From Bryobacterales bacterium (GTDB lineage: Bacteria; Acidobacteriota; Terriglobia; Bryobacterales; Bryobacteraceae): 64,000 nt of DNA. The position numbers and the translations under genes are program-made. Within the stretch, counting starts at the first letter, position 1. Every line of letters starts with the position of its first letter. Positions 37,729 through 46,381 of the stretch are shown here, one piece after another. The DNA lies in assembly GCA_003166865.1 (NCBI GenBank), contig PMUP01000041.1:81503-145502 (forward strand). The letters are read 5' to 3'. Under the pieces are notes generated by a model. The model was not told where the DNA came from, searched no databases, and was given only the letters and a program-made list of their open reading frames with translations.

Positions 37729-38547
37729 CTACTCCGTGTGGTGATGCACGTACATGGACTGTATGCCGATGCGACCCGGTCCCGTCATGCGGGCCAGGCT
37801 CATATTCGCGCCTCCAAAGAGCCCGCCCAGGCGCTGGAATTCCACGTCCATGGTCACGCTGGAATCCTTGTACAGAAACGCGCCCGGTTCCACCATGATG
37901 CTCTCGCCGGCTTTCAGTTTGCGCTCGAAGACATTGCCGTAGCCATGCAGCAGAACCAGTCCCGGACTGTTGGTGGTGACAAAACGGTCCATGAACATGC
38001 CCTGGCCGCCGAACAAAATGTTGGCCAGACCTTTCACCCGGATGAACGAATAGTCGATCTGATGCGAAGCCAGCAGGAAAGCGTGCTCGCGAACGTCGAG
38101 CTCCATGCCTGGGTGCAGCGGCAGCACCACCAATTCGCCGGTGGCGTCGCGCGAGAATGCGATGCGTCCCGGCCCGGTAGCCACGCTGATGATGAACGGC
38201 ATCCCGGCGAACGCGCGTTTCAGTCCGCCGCCCAGCTGCAGCACGGTAAGCGGAACGTTGTCGTCCTTCCACAGCATGATGTGATGTTCGAAGAAGACCG
38301 AATCGTTCGCGCCCAAGTGAATTTCGGCCACCGGAACGATCTCGCCTTCCACCTGGCAGGTGCTGGAGCTGAACTGAAACTCGGTCATGTCGCGCAGGCG
38401 CGGGGCTTCCCGCCAGCCCGATTCGCTGACCAGATTACGGATATCCAGCGGCGCGCCGCACGCATGACAGGTGAGCGCGGTCTTGGGGTTCATGCCCTGG
38501 CACCACTGGCATTGGATCCGTTCGAACGACTCGGCCGGACTGCCCAA
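37729..38547 (-). CDS. Zinc-ribbon AIM24-family protein (first of pair)
   Basis: 272 residues with one zinc ribbon (CQWCQGMNPKTALTCHACG, residues 13-31) and the AIM24 fold (AEIHLGANDSVFFEHHIMLWKD, GPGRIAFSRDATGELVVLPLHPG, GGQGMFMDRFVTTNSPGLVLLHG). It ends in VHHHTE. Tandem duplicate of the downstream gene, two bases apart; together an operon. The 186 bases upstream up to the AlbA_2 gene hold no other gene. Confidence 0.85.
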   Translation of the reverse strand: MGSPAESFERIQCQWCQGMNPKTALTCHACGAPLDIRNLVSESGWREAPRLRDMTEFQFSSSTCQVEGEIVPVAEIHLGANDSVFFEHHIMLWKDDNVPLTVLQLGGGLKRAFAGMPFIISVATGPGRIAFSRDATGELVVLPLHPGMELDVREHAFLLASHQIDYSFIRVKGLANILFGGQGMFMDRFVTTNSPGLVLLHGYGNVFERKLKAGESIMVEPGAFLYKDSSVTMDVEFQRLGGLFGGANMSLARMTGPGRIGIQSMYVHHHTE

Positions 38548-38733
38548 ACAACACCTCCGCGGGCTTGGTCAGCCTGCGGTTGTCATGATAGCAAGTGAAC
38601 GGCGACCGCGATTCATCCAAACGCCCGTCCAATAAAGGAGCGCGGCTGTCCAAACACCGGCCTGTGCACTCGGCCCGCTGAAGCGCCCCTAGCCGATGCG
38701 CTAGGTCGGAAGAATGGTGCTATCTTCCTGGCT

Positions 38734-39930
38734 ATGGCCCTCGATATGAAACGGGTGATCGATATCGCCGAAAGCGATATTCTCGACCTGATTTCAAACG
38801 GGATTGAAGAAGGGCGCGAGATCGATTACAAAGAACTCCTGAAGATCAGCTCCGATGGAGACAAAAAGGAATTTCTGGCGGATGTGTCTTCATTTGCAAA
38901 TGCATCAGGTGGTCACCTCGTCCTTGGAGTTGCCGAGTCAGACGGACGCCCGACAGCAATCAAACCGCTAACAATTGCCAGTTGGGACGCAGAACGCCTC
39001 CGAATCGAGAGTCTAGTGCGGGATGGGATTTCGCCACGCTTTACGATAGAGCTTGCTGCAATCCCGGTGCCACCATCAGGGCACGTGATTGTGGTGAGGA
39101 TTCCACGCAGCTGGTCCGGCCCCCACATGGTCAGCTTCCAGCACAGTGGTCGATTCTACTCGCGGAACTCAGGAGGCAAATATCTATTGGATGTGGGTGA
39201 ACTTCGGACGGCCTTCACGTCTGGCGCACAGGTTGCTGACGCGATTCGGGTATTCAGACAAAATCGATTGAGTAGTATCGTAAGCGGCGAAACACCGGTT
39301 GGGCTGCCTGAATCCGCTAAGTTGATCATCCACTGTTGCCCCTATACATCCACAGCACTTGGGAACGCCGTCAATCTCCGTAAGGCCCACAACACCGAAC
39401 TCATCAGGCCAATGTATGGCGGCTACTCAACTCGCTACAATTTAGATGGTCTCATCAGCTTTACACCTGACAGTAAAGTCCAAGGTTTGGCGCATTCGTA
39501 CTTCCAACTATTTCGAGATGGCAAGATTGAATGCGTGGATTCCAATCTTCTGCGGCCAAGAGGTACGACAAACCACATACCTTGCGTCGCCTTTGAAGCG
39601 GCCTGTATAGCGTGTGTAAGAAGGCTTCTCGCGCTCTTGCGCACGCTGGAAATGGAGCCACCAGCGGCAGTCATGGTAACGCTGCTAGGCGTCAACTCCT
39701 ACGCATTGGGTATTAATCCTTTGCGAGGATTTGACAGCGTTTTAATCGACCGTGATGCCTTGATCCTGACCCCGGAAATTGCCGACTCTTATGACGTTGA
39801 CGCAGCCGCCCTTCTAAAGCCCACTCTGGATGCCTTGTGGAACGCAGCAGGCTTGTCGGGCTGTGATGACTACGACGCTTCAGGGCAACCCACTAAGGAG
39901 CTTCAGGAGGCAATGCAACGGGTCTGGTAG
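38734..39930 (+). CDS. AlbA_2 (Schlafen-like) domain protein
   Basis: 398 residues. Residues 14-130 match the AlbA_2 domain (GREIDYKELLKISSDGDKKEFLADVSSFANASGGHLVLGVAE, then GHVIVVRIPRSW, PHMVSFQHSGRFYSRNSGGKYLLDVGELRTAF). Such domains bind nucleic acid and occur in Schlafen proteins, transcriptional regulators and phage-defence factors. The remaining 250 residues, with an IHCCPYTS strand, are not recognised. Base composition is visibly lower in GC than all neighbours, and the gene stands alone between two minus-strand operons, which suggests transfer. Confidence 0.75.
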   Translation: MALDMKRVIDIAESDILDLISNGIEEGREIDYKELLKISSDGDKKEFLADVSSFANASGGHLVLGVAESDGRPTAIKPLTIASWDAERLRIESLVRDGISPRFTIELAAIPVPPSGHVIVVRIPRSWSGPHMVSFQHSGRFYSRNSGGKYLLDVGELRTAFTSGAQVADAIRVFRQNRLSSIVSGETPVGLPESAKLIIHCCPYTSTALGNAVNLRKAHNTELIRPMYGGYSTRYNLDGLISFTPDSKVQGLAHSYFQLFRDGKIECVDSNLLRPRGTTNHIPCVAFEAACIACVRRLLALLRTLEMEPPAAVMVTLLGVNSYALGINPLRGFDSVLIDRDALILTPEIADSYDVDAAALLKPTLDALWNAAGLSGCDDYDASGQPTKELQEAMQRVW

Positions 39931-39946
39931 GGCGGTCGAAGAGGAA

Positions 39947-40651
39947 TCAATACTTTACCGCGCCCACGCCAGCATCCAGGTACTGCTCGAAATCCCGGAG
40001 CCCGGCGGGCGACCCGATTTCATAGAAGCGCTCGTGGACTTCGAAGGCCGCTAAGCGGCCACTGATGCTTAGCTCGCGAAAGAGCACCACCAGGTCGGCG
40101 GGCCCGGGATCGTCAAAGAGATCGCGGCGGAAGCAGGAAAGGCCATAGTCGATGTGCTGCATGCCTGGCGCTGACGCTTTGTCGTATAGTACGACGCGCC
40201 CCGGTTCATAGATCACGTTGCTGCGATCCCAGCGTCCCTCGTTGCGAAGAACGGTCATCAGCGCGGGCTGGGCGCTGGCTTGAAACGCGCGCCAAATGGG
40301 GCCGAACTCGACCGGCAAGAACGAATCGCCATAGACGACAAAGAAGCGCTCGTCGAGTACGCCTTGCTCGCGGGCCAGCCGCAATGCTCCAGCCGTTCCG
40401 CGCAGCCGCTGGCCTTCGTCAACGTAGCGAATTCCGGAAACCGGCGGACGCTCTTGGTCCCAGTAGCGCCGGATCAGGTCGCCCTGATGGCCAATCGAGT
40501 ACACCACTTCGGTGACGCCTTGCGCAGCCAGCCAGTGCAATTGGTGGTGCGCGAACGGACGGCCGCGCACGGGCAGCATCGTTTTGGGGCAGGCATCGGT
40601 GAGCGGACGCATCCGCGTTCCGAGTCCGCCTGCAAGGATCACGCACTGCAT
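39947..40651 (-). CDS. hddC: Sugar-1-phosphate guanylyltransferase (HddC-like)
   Basis: 234-residue nucleotidyltransferase. MQCVILAGGLGTRMRPLTDACPK is the NTP-binding start, with GRPFAHHQLHWLAAQG, YVDEGQRLRGTAGALRLA, VVYGDSFLPVEF, and FYEIGSPAGLRDFEQYL. It follows the GHMP kinase by 5 bases; together they match the HddA-HddC pair that makes GDP-D-glycero-alpha-D-manno-heptose. The frame is open upstream to 40960 antisense to nothing but overlaps hddA, so the ATG at 40651 is used. Confidence 0.85.
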   Translation of the reverse strand: MQCVILAGGLGTRMRPLTDACPKTMLPVRGRPFAHHQLHWLAAQGVTEVVYSIGHQGDLIRRYWDQERPPVSGIRYVDEGQRLRGTAGALRLAREQGVLDERFFVVYGDSFLPVEFGPIWRAFQASAQPALMTVLRNEGRWDRSNVIYEPGRVVLYDKASAPGMQHIDYGLSCFRRDLFDDPGPADLVVLFRELSISGRLAAFEVHERFYEIGSPAGLRDFEQYLDAGVGAVKY

Positions 40652-40656
40652 CGTAG

Positions 40657-41637
40657 TTAGTCCCGGGACAGCAGCTTCGAGCCTTCGTGATCGAACTTGA
40701 AGCGGAACTCGCGCAGCCCTTCGTTCAGCATGGCGCGGCGCAACGCATCGCGATCGTCCGCGTAGAAGAGCAGGAATCCTCCGCCGCCCGCTCCCACCAA
40801 CTTGCCGCCGACCGCGCCGTTCTTGCGGCCGATTTCGTACCAGCGGTTGATGCCATCGTTGGTCGTGCCGGGCGACCGGTCTTTCTTGTGCATCCAGTGC
40901 TCGTGCATCAGCTCGCCGAACCGACGCGTGTTGCCCTGCTCCAGTGCGAGTTTGATGCACTGGCCAAGCTGCTTGGTGTAGTGCAGGTTTTCGAGCATGG
41001 CTGAGTCGCCCAGCTCAGAACGCACTTTCTGGTCATCCAGCACCGCCGAAGCATTGCGCGAGTAGCCGGTGAAGAACATCATCAAACGGTCTTCCAGATT
41101 GTAGAGCGTGCTGTTGCAAACGTTGAGCGGCGTGACGTTGACCTGGCCGTCCTCCAGGAACTCGAAGCAAGCCAAGCCGCCGAAAGCCGCAATGTACTGA
41201 TCTTGCTTGCCGACCGGCTCCTTTAGAATTTCAATCTCGATTTTCGCGGCCTCCTCGGCGACCGCGGCGGAATCGACGTATCGGCGCTGAAAGGCATGCA
41301 CCGCCCGCAATAGGCCCACCGTAAACGCCCCCGAAGATCCGAGGCCCGTTCCGGCCGGAACATCGGCCATGCTGACCACTTCGATGGGCGGACGGACGTC
41401 GTGCATCCGCAGCGCTTCCCGAATCAGCGGATGCCGGATTTCGTCCAAATTGTCTGCGCGTTCCATTGCGGAATACTTCAGAAAGTACCCGCCGCCGAAG
41501 GTTTCGTTGATTCCGACGTAAATATGTTTGTTGATGGCCGCTGAAATCACAAAGCCGCCGAAGCGTCGATAGTAGGAGGGCAGATCGGTACCACCGCCGC
41601 CAATCGAGATTCTGAGAGGTGTGCGCGTGATGATCAT
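40657..41637 (-). CDS. hddA: GHMP kinase (D-glycero-alpha-D-manno-heptose 7-phosphate kinase type)
   Basis: 326 residues: MIITRTPLRISIGGGGTDLPSYYRRFGGFVISAAI is the typical start, then the ATP loop PAGTGLGSSGAFTVGLL, EILKEPVGKQDQYIAAFGG, and the C-terminal GAVGGKLVGAGGGGFLLFY. Family members phosphorylate heptose 7-phosphate or fucose. The adjacent guanylyltransferase supports heptose. Start lies 53 bases from the divergent malQ. Confidence 0.88.
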   Translation of the reverse strand: MIITRTPLRISIGGGGTDLPSYYRRFGGFVISAAINKHIYVGINETFGGGYFLKYSAMERADNLDEIRHPLIREALRMHDVRPPIEVVSMADVPAGTGLGSSGAFTVGLLRAVHAFQRRYVDSAAVAEEAAKIEIEILKEPVGKQDQYIAAFGGLACFEFLEDGQVNVTPLNVCNSTLYNLEDRLMMFFTGYSRNASAVLDDQKVRSELGDSAMLENLHYTKQLGQCIKLALEQGNTRRFGELMHEHWMHKKDRSPGTTNDGINRWYEIGRKNGAVGGKLVGAGGGGFLLFYADDRDALRRAMLNEGLREFRFKFDHEGSKLLSRD

Positions 41638-41690
41638 TCGGGAGCCGTCAAGCGAATTATCGGCATCGAGACGGCTAATCTATAGACAAG

Positions 41691-43190
41691 ATGCGGTTTC
41701 CACGATCCAGCGGCATCCTGCTGCACCCCACCTCGCTACCCGGACGGTATGGCATTGGCGATTTGGGCGCTGAGGCCCGGCGCTTTGTCGATTTTCTCGC
41801 CGCCGCCGGCCAGACACTGTGGCAAGTCCTGCCGCTCGGTCCGACTGGTTACGGCGATTCCCCCTACCAATGCTTTTCCGCACGAGCCGGCAATCCATTG
41901 CTGATCAGCCTGGAGAGCCTGGTGGAAAAGACTTGGTTGGATGCTTCCGCGCTGGCGACGGCGCCCGAGTTTCCCGAAGACCGAGTCGATTTCGAGCGGC
42001 TGATCCCGTGGAAGACGGCGGTACTGGAATCGTTGCCTCCACGGGGCGCCGGTTTCGAGAAGTTCTGCGGAGCCAACGCACATTGGCTCGACGATTTTGC
42101 GCTCTTCATGGCATTGAAGCAGCAGCACCAAATGGCGGCGTGGACTCAATGGGAACCAGGCGCGCGTGATCGCGATCCAAAGGCCTTGTCCACGTGGCGC
42201 GAACGATTAGCCGGGCCCGTCGCCGCGCAGAAATTTCTGCAGTTTGCGTTCTTCGAACAGTGGCGTGAGCTGCGCGAATATTGCCGCGCGCGTGGCGTGC
42301 GGATCATGGGCGATCTCCCAATTTACATCTCGCACGACAGCGCCGATGTGTGGGCTAATCGGCAGTACTTTCATTTGGACGCGCTCGGCAATCCCACGGT
42401 TGTCTCCGGCGTGCCCCCGGATTACTTCAGCCAGACCGGCCAGCTTTGGGGCAATCCCATTTATCGCTGGGACGCGCTCGCCGCCGACGGTTACGGCTGG
42501 TGGCTGGGTCGATTTCGCGCGGCGTTTGAAATGGTCGACATGATACGGCTGGATCATTTTCGAGGCTTCGAAGCCTATTGGGAGATTCCAGCTTCGGAGC
42601 CAACTGCGGTGAACGGCCGATGGGTGAAGGGGCCGGGAGCCGCGTTGTTCCGCGCTGCGCAATCGGCGCTGGGCGAGCTACCACTGGTGGCGGAAAATCT
42701 GGGAGTGATCACGCCCGAAGTGGAGGCGATTCGGGAAGAATTCGGGTTCCCCGGCATGGCGGTTCTGCAATTCGCGTTCGGCACTGATGCTCAAGCGCCG
42801 ACGTTCCGCCCGCACAACTATCCGCGCGAGGTGGTGGCTTACACCGGCACGCATGATTGCGATACGACGGTGGGTTGGTGGTCGAGCAAAGGGCGCGGCG
42901 AGAGCACGCGATCGGACGCGGACATTCGCCGCGAGCGCGATTTTGCGATGCGGTACCTGAACGCTGATGGCCGCGAGATCCATTGGGTGTTCATTCGCAC
43001 GCTGCTGGCCTCGGTGGCGGATACAGTTTTGTTTCCGCTGCAGGATGTGTTGGGATTGGGCACGGAAGCCCGGATGAATCTGCCGGCCACGCTGGGCGGA
43101 AACTGGCGCTGGCGCTATCGCGCGGGGGCATTGAAGCCGGAGCTCGCGAAGCGTTTGCGGGATTTGACGGAATTGTACGAACGGCTCTAG
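41691..43190 (+). CDS. malQ: 4-alpha-glucanotransferase, standard form
   Basis: 499-residue GH77 enzyme of the usual length (no N-terminal extension). FPRSSGILLHPTSLPGRYGIGDLG begins it; VRIMGDLPIYISHDSADVWAN, DMIRLDHFRGFEAYWEIP, VAENLGVITPEVEAIREEFG, and YTGTHDCDTTVGWW are conserved with catalytic Asp, Glu and Asp in these motifs. Only distantly similar to the 745-residue enzyme at 30483. Single gene; hicB follows 58 bases later. Confidence 0.95.
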   Translation: MRFPRSSGILLHPTSLPGRYGIGDLGAEARRFVDFLAAAGQTLWQVLPLGPTGYGDSPYQCFSARAGNPLLISLESLVEKTWLDASALATAPEFPEDRVDFERLIPWKTAVLESLPPRGAGFEKFCGANAHWLDDFALFMALKQQHQMAAWTQWEPGARDRDPKALSTWRERLAGPVAAQKFLQFAFFEQWRELREYCRARGVRIMGDLPIYISHDSADVWANRQYFHLDALGNPTVVSGVPPDYFSQTGQLWGNPIYRWDALAADGYGWWLGRFRAAFEMVDMIRLDHFRGFEAYWEIPASEPTAVNGRWVKGPGAALFRAAQSALGELPLVAENLGVITPEVEAIREEFGFPGMAVLQFAFGTDAQAPTFRPHNYPREVVAYTGTHDCDTTVGWWSSKGRGESTRSDADIRRERDFAMRYLNADGREIHWVFIRTLLASVADTVLFPLQDVLGLGTEARMNLPATLGGNWRWRYRAGALKPELAKRLRDLTELYERL

Positions 43191-43248
43191 CCTAGCGCTT
43201 GGCGAGCTACACTGAAAGCGACGTGGCATCCGATAGGCAGTACTCGAT

Positions 43249-43521
43249 ATGAAGACCTACAGTTTCAAAGTAGTCGTGGAACCAGACGAAGACGCCCAGG
43301 GCGATCCGGCTTGGCACGCCTACTGTCCAGCATTGGAGAGCGTCGGCGGCGCAACTTCCGGACGTAGCAAGGAAGAAGCGCTCAGGAACATTAATGAAGT
43401 GGTACGTATGATTGTTCAGGAGTTCATCGACGAGGGGAAGCCCTTGCCAGAAGGACCCGGGGATTCGGTTGAGATTCAAGAGGTCTCCCAAGAGAGGCCC
43501 CGCATCGCTGTCACTGTATAG
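43249..43521 (+). CDS. hicB: HicB-family antitoxin
   Basis: 90 residues: FKVVVEPDEDAQGDPAWHAYCPALESVGGATSGRSKEEALRNINEVVRMIVQEFI, then GKPLPEG. This is the usual HicB fold without a C-terminal DNA-binding domain. In normal pairs the small HicA RNase toxin gene is next to it; here only a collapsed remnant follows 8 bases on (43530). Confidence 0.85.
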   Translation: MKTYSFKVVVEPDEDAQGDPAWHAYCPALESVGGATSGRSKEEALRNINEVVRMIVQEFIDEGKPLPEGPGDSVEIQEVSQERPRIAVTV

Positions 43522-43529
43522 ACGTCACC

Positions 43530-43586
43530 ATGGACTACCGCGGCATTCGGTCGCTGGATCTGAAAAGGCTACGGCTCCTGCCCTGA
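43530..43586 (+). pseudogene. hicA: Collapsed HicA toxin remnant (18 codons)
   Basis: The frame reads MDYRGIRSL then DLKRLRLLP and stops. MDYRxIRSL is the usual start, and xDLKRLKLLP the usual end, of HicA proteins of about 80 residues. The whole middle, with the catalytic His and the dsRBD-like fold, is missing, as expected from one in-frame deletion of about 60 codons. It lies 8 bases behind hicB in the same direction. The ends are short, so the call rests on pattern and position together. Confidence 0.55.
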
Positions 43587-43597
43587 GTGAGTCTTGA

Positions 43598-44422
43598 TTA
43601 TCGCAAAGCGGCGCTGGCCAAAATGCTCAGCTTTTCCCAAGTTGGAACGCGAATGCGTTTCTCCAGCACGTCGAAATTGGACCGCTCAATTCTGGCGAGC
43701 AGACGCCGGTAGATTTCGATCAGCGCCCACAGCGATGGACGACTGCGTGGGTGCACCGACGCGATCAGGGGCCGCGATTGGTCGTAATAAGCGCGCGCGC
43801 GCGCGGCCTCGAAGCTCATCAGCCGAACGAAGCGCTCGTCATGCGTGGCAAGGTCAGCCCCGAATTTGCTGATGTCTTCCAGCGGAATGTAGATGCGGCC
43901 GTTCTGCTGGTCCTCGCGCACGTCGCGCAGGATGTTGGTCAACTGAAACGCAATCCCGCACTTCTCAGCCAACACCAGCGCTTCGGGAGAATCAAAACCG
44001 AAGATGTGAATAATAGTGAGACCAACCACGCTCGCCACTTGGTAGCAGTAGCGGTACAACTCATCGAAGGTTTGGAGCTGCTTGGGCTGCAAGTCCGAAC
44101 TGACTCCCTCGATCATCTGGTAGAAGTATTCGCGCGGGATGCGGTAGTGCTCGACTGTGTCGTGAAAGGCCGGCCAGAGCAGGTTTTCACCGTACTGGCC
44201 CTGGAGGGCGAGATCCAGATCGCGCCGCCAACGCTCAATGGCTTCGCGCGAGGCCCCCTCGCCCTCGCTGATATCGTCGCAATAGCGCATGAACGCGTAA
44301 ATGGCGCACATGGCGTCGCGCTGTTCGCGCGATAGCAGCAGGAAGGAATAATAAAAGTTGCGGGCCCGCGTGCGAGCAATGCGCCGCGAGAAGGCATAAG
44401 ACGCCTTCAGAGTGCGTTCCAC
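43598..44422 (-). CDS. hpnD: Presqualene diphosphate synthase HpnD
   Basis: 274-residue squalene/phytoene synthase-family enzyme. Two Asp-rich motifs: MRYCDDISEGE and ILRDVREDQQNGRIYIP, the first sitting in RNFYYSFLLLSREQRDAMCAIYAFMRYCDD. HpnD makes presqualene diphosphate from two farnesyl diphosphates; HpnC then makes hydroxysqualene. Overlaps hpnC by 16 bases. Confidence 0.9.
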   Translation of the reverse strand: MERTLKASYAFSRRIARTRARNFYYSFLLLSREQRDAMCAIYAFMRYCDDISEGEGASREAIERWRRDLDLALQGQYGENLLWPAFHDTVEHYRIPREYFYQMIEGVSSDLQPKQLQTFDELYRYCYQVASVVGLTIIHIFGFDSPEALVLAEKCGIAFQLTNILRDVREDQQNGRIYIPLEDISKFGADLATHDERFVRLMSFEAARARAYYDQSRPLIASVHPRSRPSLWALIEIYRRLLARIERSNFDVLEKRIRVPTWEKLSILASAALR

Positions 44423-45321
44423 AGGCTTCCAACCAGTAGCTGCACGCGTTCGAACTTGGAAATGGCCGGACGCCGCGCCAAAACATTATAGTTTTGCTGT
44501 TCGATTTTTTCGAGCACGCGCATGCCACCGCGGCTGAACAGCGCGAGGTCGAACGCCAAGCGCCGGTCCACCGTTTTCACCAGCGGCAGGCCTTCCAAAA
44601 AGAGCTTCCGCGCAACATCAACGGCGTCACGCATCACGCCCTGAAACGCAGGATTGAACTTGCCTGCGCGCAAATCCTCCACCGTGTAGCCGTGCCGCGC
44701 CAAAACGTCGAGCGGCAAATACAAGCGATCTTTTTCGAGATCCACCGTTACATCCTGCCAGAAATTGGCGAGTTGCAGCGCGGTGCAGGTGGCGTCCGAC
44801 AGGCGGTCGCGCTCGGCATCTGAATAACCGCATAACCGCAGCACCAGACGCCCGACCGGATTCGCCGAGCACCGGCAGTATCCGAACAGCTCGTCCCAGT
44901 CGGCATAACGAGTAACGCGCTGGTCCTGTTCGAAAGCGTGGATCAGATCGGAAAAAAGCTGCTTCGGCAGACTGTACTTGTGAACCGTGCCTTCCAAGGC
45001 GACAAACACCGGATGCTGCGTGCGCCCGGCGTACATTGCTTCCAGCTCCTCGCGCCACCAGCCGAGCAAGCGCAGGCTCTCGACCGTATCGCCGATCTCG
45101 TCGCCCAAGTCGTCCGCCCAGCGGCAGAACGCATAGACGTTGTAGAAGTCCTGATGCAAGCGCTTCGGCAAAAGAAAACTGACGACGTGGAAATTCTCGT
45201 AATGATGAGTCGCCAGCCAGCGCGTGTACTGCTCGGCCTGGACTTTTGTATAGGTGCCGCTGAGCGCCTCGGCCGAGTTAACGTAGTCCTTGGGCGCGAG
45301 GAGCGTTGCTTGTTGGGACAC
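44407..45321 (-). CDS. hpnC: Hydroxysqualene synthase HpnC
   Basis: 304 residues from GTG at 45321. Two Asp-rich motifs: YAFCRWADDLGDEIGD and FWQDVTVDLEKDRLYLP. HYENFHVVSFLLPKRLHQDFYNVYAFCRWADD is typical of HpnC, which ends in a basic C-terminus. The GTG shares its last base with the TAG of the upstream dehydrogenase (TAGTG), showing coupling. Partner of HpnD; the third enzyme HpnE is not in the window. Confidence 0.9.
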   Translation of the reverse strand: MSQQATLLAPKDYVNSAEALSGTYTKVQAEQYTRWLATHHYENFHVVSFLLPKRLHQDFYNVYAFCRWADDLGDEIGDTVESLRLLGWWREELEAMYAGRTQHPVFVALEGTVHKYSLPKQLFSDLIHAFEQDQRVTRYADWDELFGYCRCSANPVGRLVLRLCGYSDAERDRLSDATCTALQLANFWQDVTVDLEKDRLYLPLDVLARHGYTVEDLRAGKFNPAFQGVMRDAVDVARKLFLEGLPLVKTVDRRLAFDLALFSRGGMRVLEKIEQQNYNVLARRPAISKFERVQLLVGSLWNAL

Positions 45322-46349
45322 TACGGTATGATTGCGGTCTTCATGTGACCGTTGTGGCTCATCAAGTGCCGCATTACTTCCAGCAGGTTCGTCAGCGGTT
45401 CCACGCGATTGACGAAGTCGTGCGCGGTGATCACGCCGCGGCTCACGAAATCCAGCGCTTTGCGGATGTGCGTGGGGGTGTGATGGAAACTCGCTTTGCA
45501 GGTAATTTCCGAATAGTGCAGCCACTGGGTGTCCAGTTGAATGTAGCTGTCGTTGGAACAACCGCCGAAGAAATTGACCGTGCCCCCGCGTCGCAGGGAT
45601 TTAGCGGCGGTCTCCCAAACTTCCGGATTGCCCACCGCCTCAATGGCGACGTCGGCTCCCCGGCCGCCGGTGAGTGCGCGGACTTTTTCCACGGTCTCGC
45701 CCGGGTCGCCGGAAATCACCAGCTCATCCGCGCCCATGGCCGAGGCGCGATCCAATTGCGTCTTGCGCCGGCCCAGCGCGATCACCCGCGCGCCGTATGC
45801 TTTGGCTAGCCGGACGAACATCAGGCCGATGGGCCCCAAGCCGATCACGGCCACGGTGTCGCCGGCGCGCACCGGAGTCTCGTCAATCCCTCGCAGGACG
45901 CAGGCCAGCGGCTCAACCAGAGCAGCGTCCTGGTAAGTAACGTGGTCCGGCATCTCGTACATATTCCGCTCGACAATGCGGGACGGAATGCGAATATACT
46001 CCGCGTACGCGCCGTTATTGAAGAGCAAATCCTCGCAAAGATTCGGGCTGTCGCGCTTGCAATAGAAGCATTCCAGACAGGGCGCGGAATTCGCCGCGAC
46101 CACGCGTTGCCCAACTTTGAAGCCCCGCACTTTCTTACCAATCGCGACAATATCCCCGGCCAGTTCATGCCCGAACAGCGCCGGCGGAACGATCATGCGG
46201 GCGTGATAACCTCGCCGGAACACCTTAACGTCGGTCCCGCAGGTTAGCGCCGCTTGTACACGTACCAGTACGTCGCCATCTCCGATGCTTGGTACGGCCA
46301 CAGACTCGATCTGCAAGTCTTCTTTGCCATACAGCACGGCGGCTTTCAT
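45321..46349 (-). CDS. Zinc-binding MDR dehydrogenase in the hopanoid cluster (second)
   Basis: 342 residues from the ATG at 46349. Catalytic zinc: ALTCGTDVKVF and GHELAGDIVAIG; structural zinc: PCLECFYCKRDSPNLC; Rossmann: VAVIGLGPIGLMFVRLAKAYGARV. It sits between hpnG and hpnC with tight spacing, so it belongs to the transcription unit. A sorbitol/threonine dehydrogenase relative; its substrate could be an activated hopanoid side chain or unrelated sugar. No evidence separates these. Confidence 0.85.
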   Translation of the reverse strand: MKAAVLYGKEDLQIESVAVPSIGDGDVLVRVQAALTCGTDVKVFRRGYHARMIVPPALFGHELAGDIVAIGKKVRGFKVGQRVVAANSAPCLECFYCKRDSPNLCEDLLFNNGAYAEYIRIPSRIVERNMYEMPDHVTYQDAALVEPLACVLRGIDETPVRAGDTVAVIGLGPIGLMFVRLAKAYGARVIALGRRKTQLDRASAMGADELVISGDPGETVEKVRALTGGRGADVAIEAVGNPEVWETAAKSLRRGGTVNFFGGCSNDSYIQLDTQWLHYSEITCKASFHHTPTHIRKALDFVSRGVITAHDFVNRVEPLTNLLEVMRHLMSHNGHMKTAIIP

Positions 46350-46381
46350 TTGCTTCTCCACTAAGACCACGGCTCTCCCAT

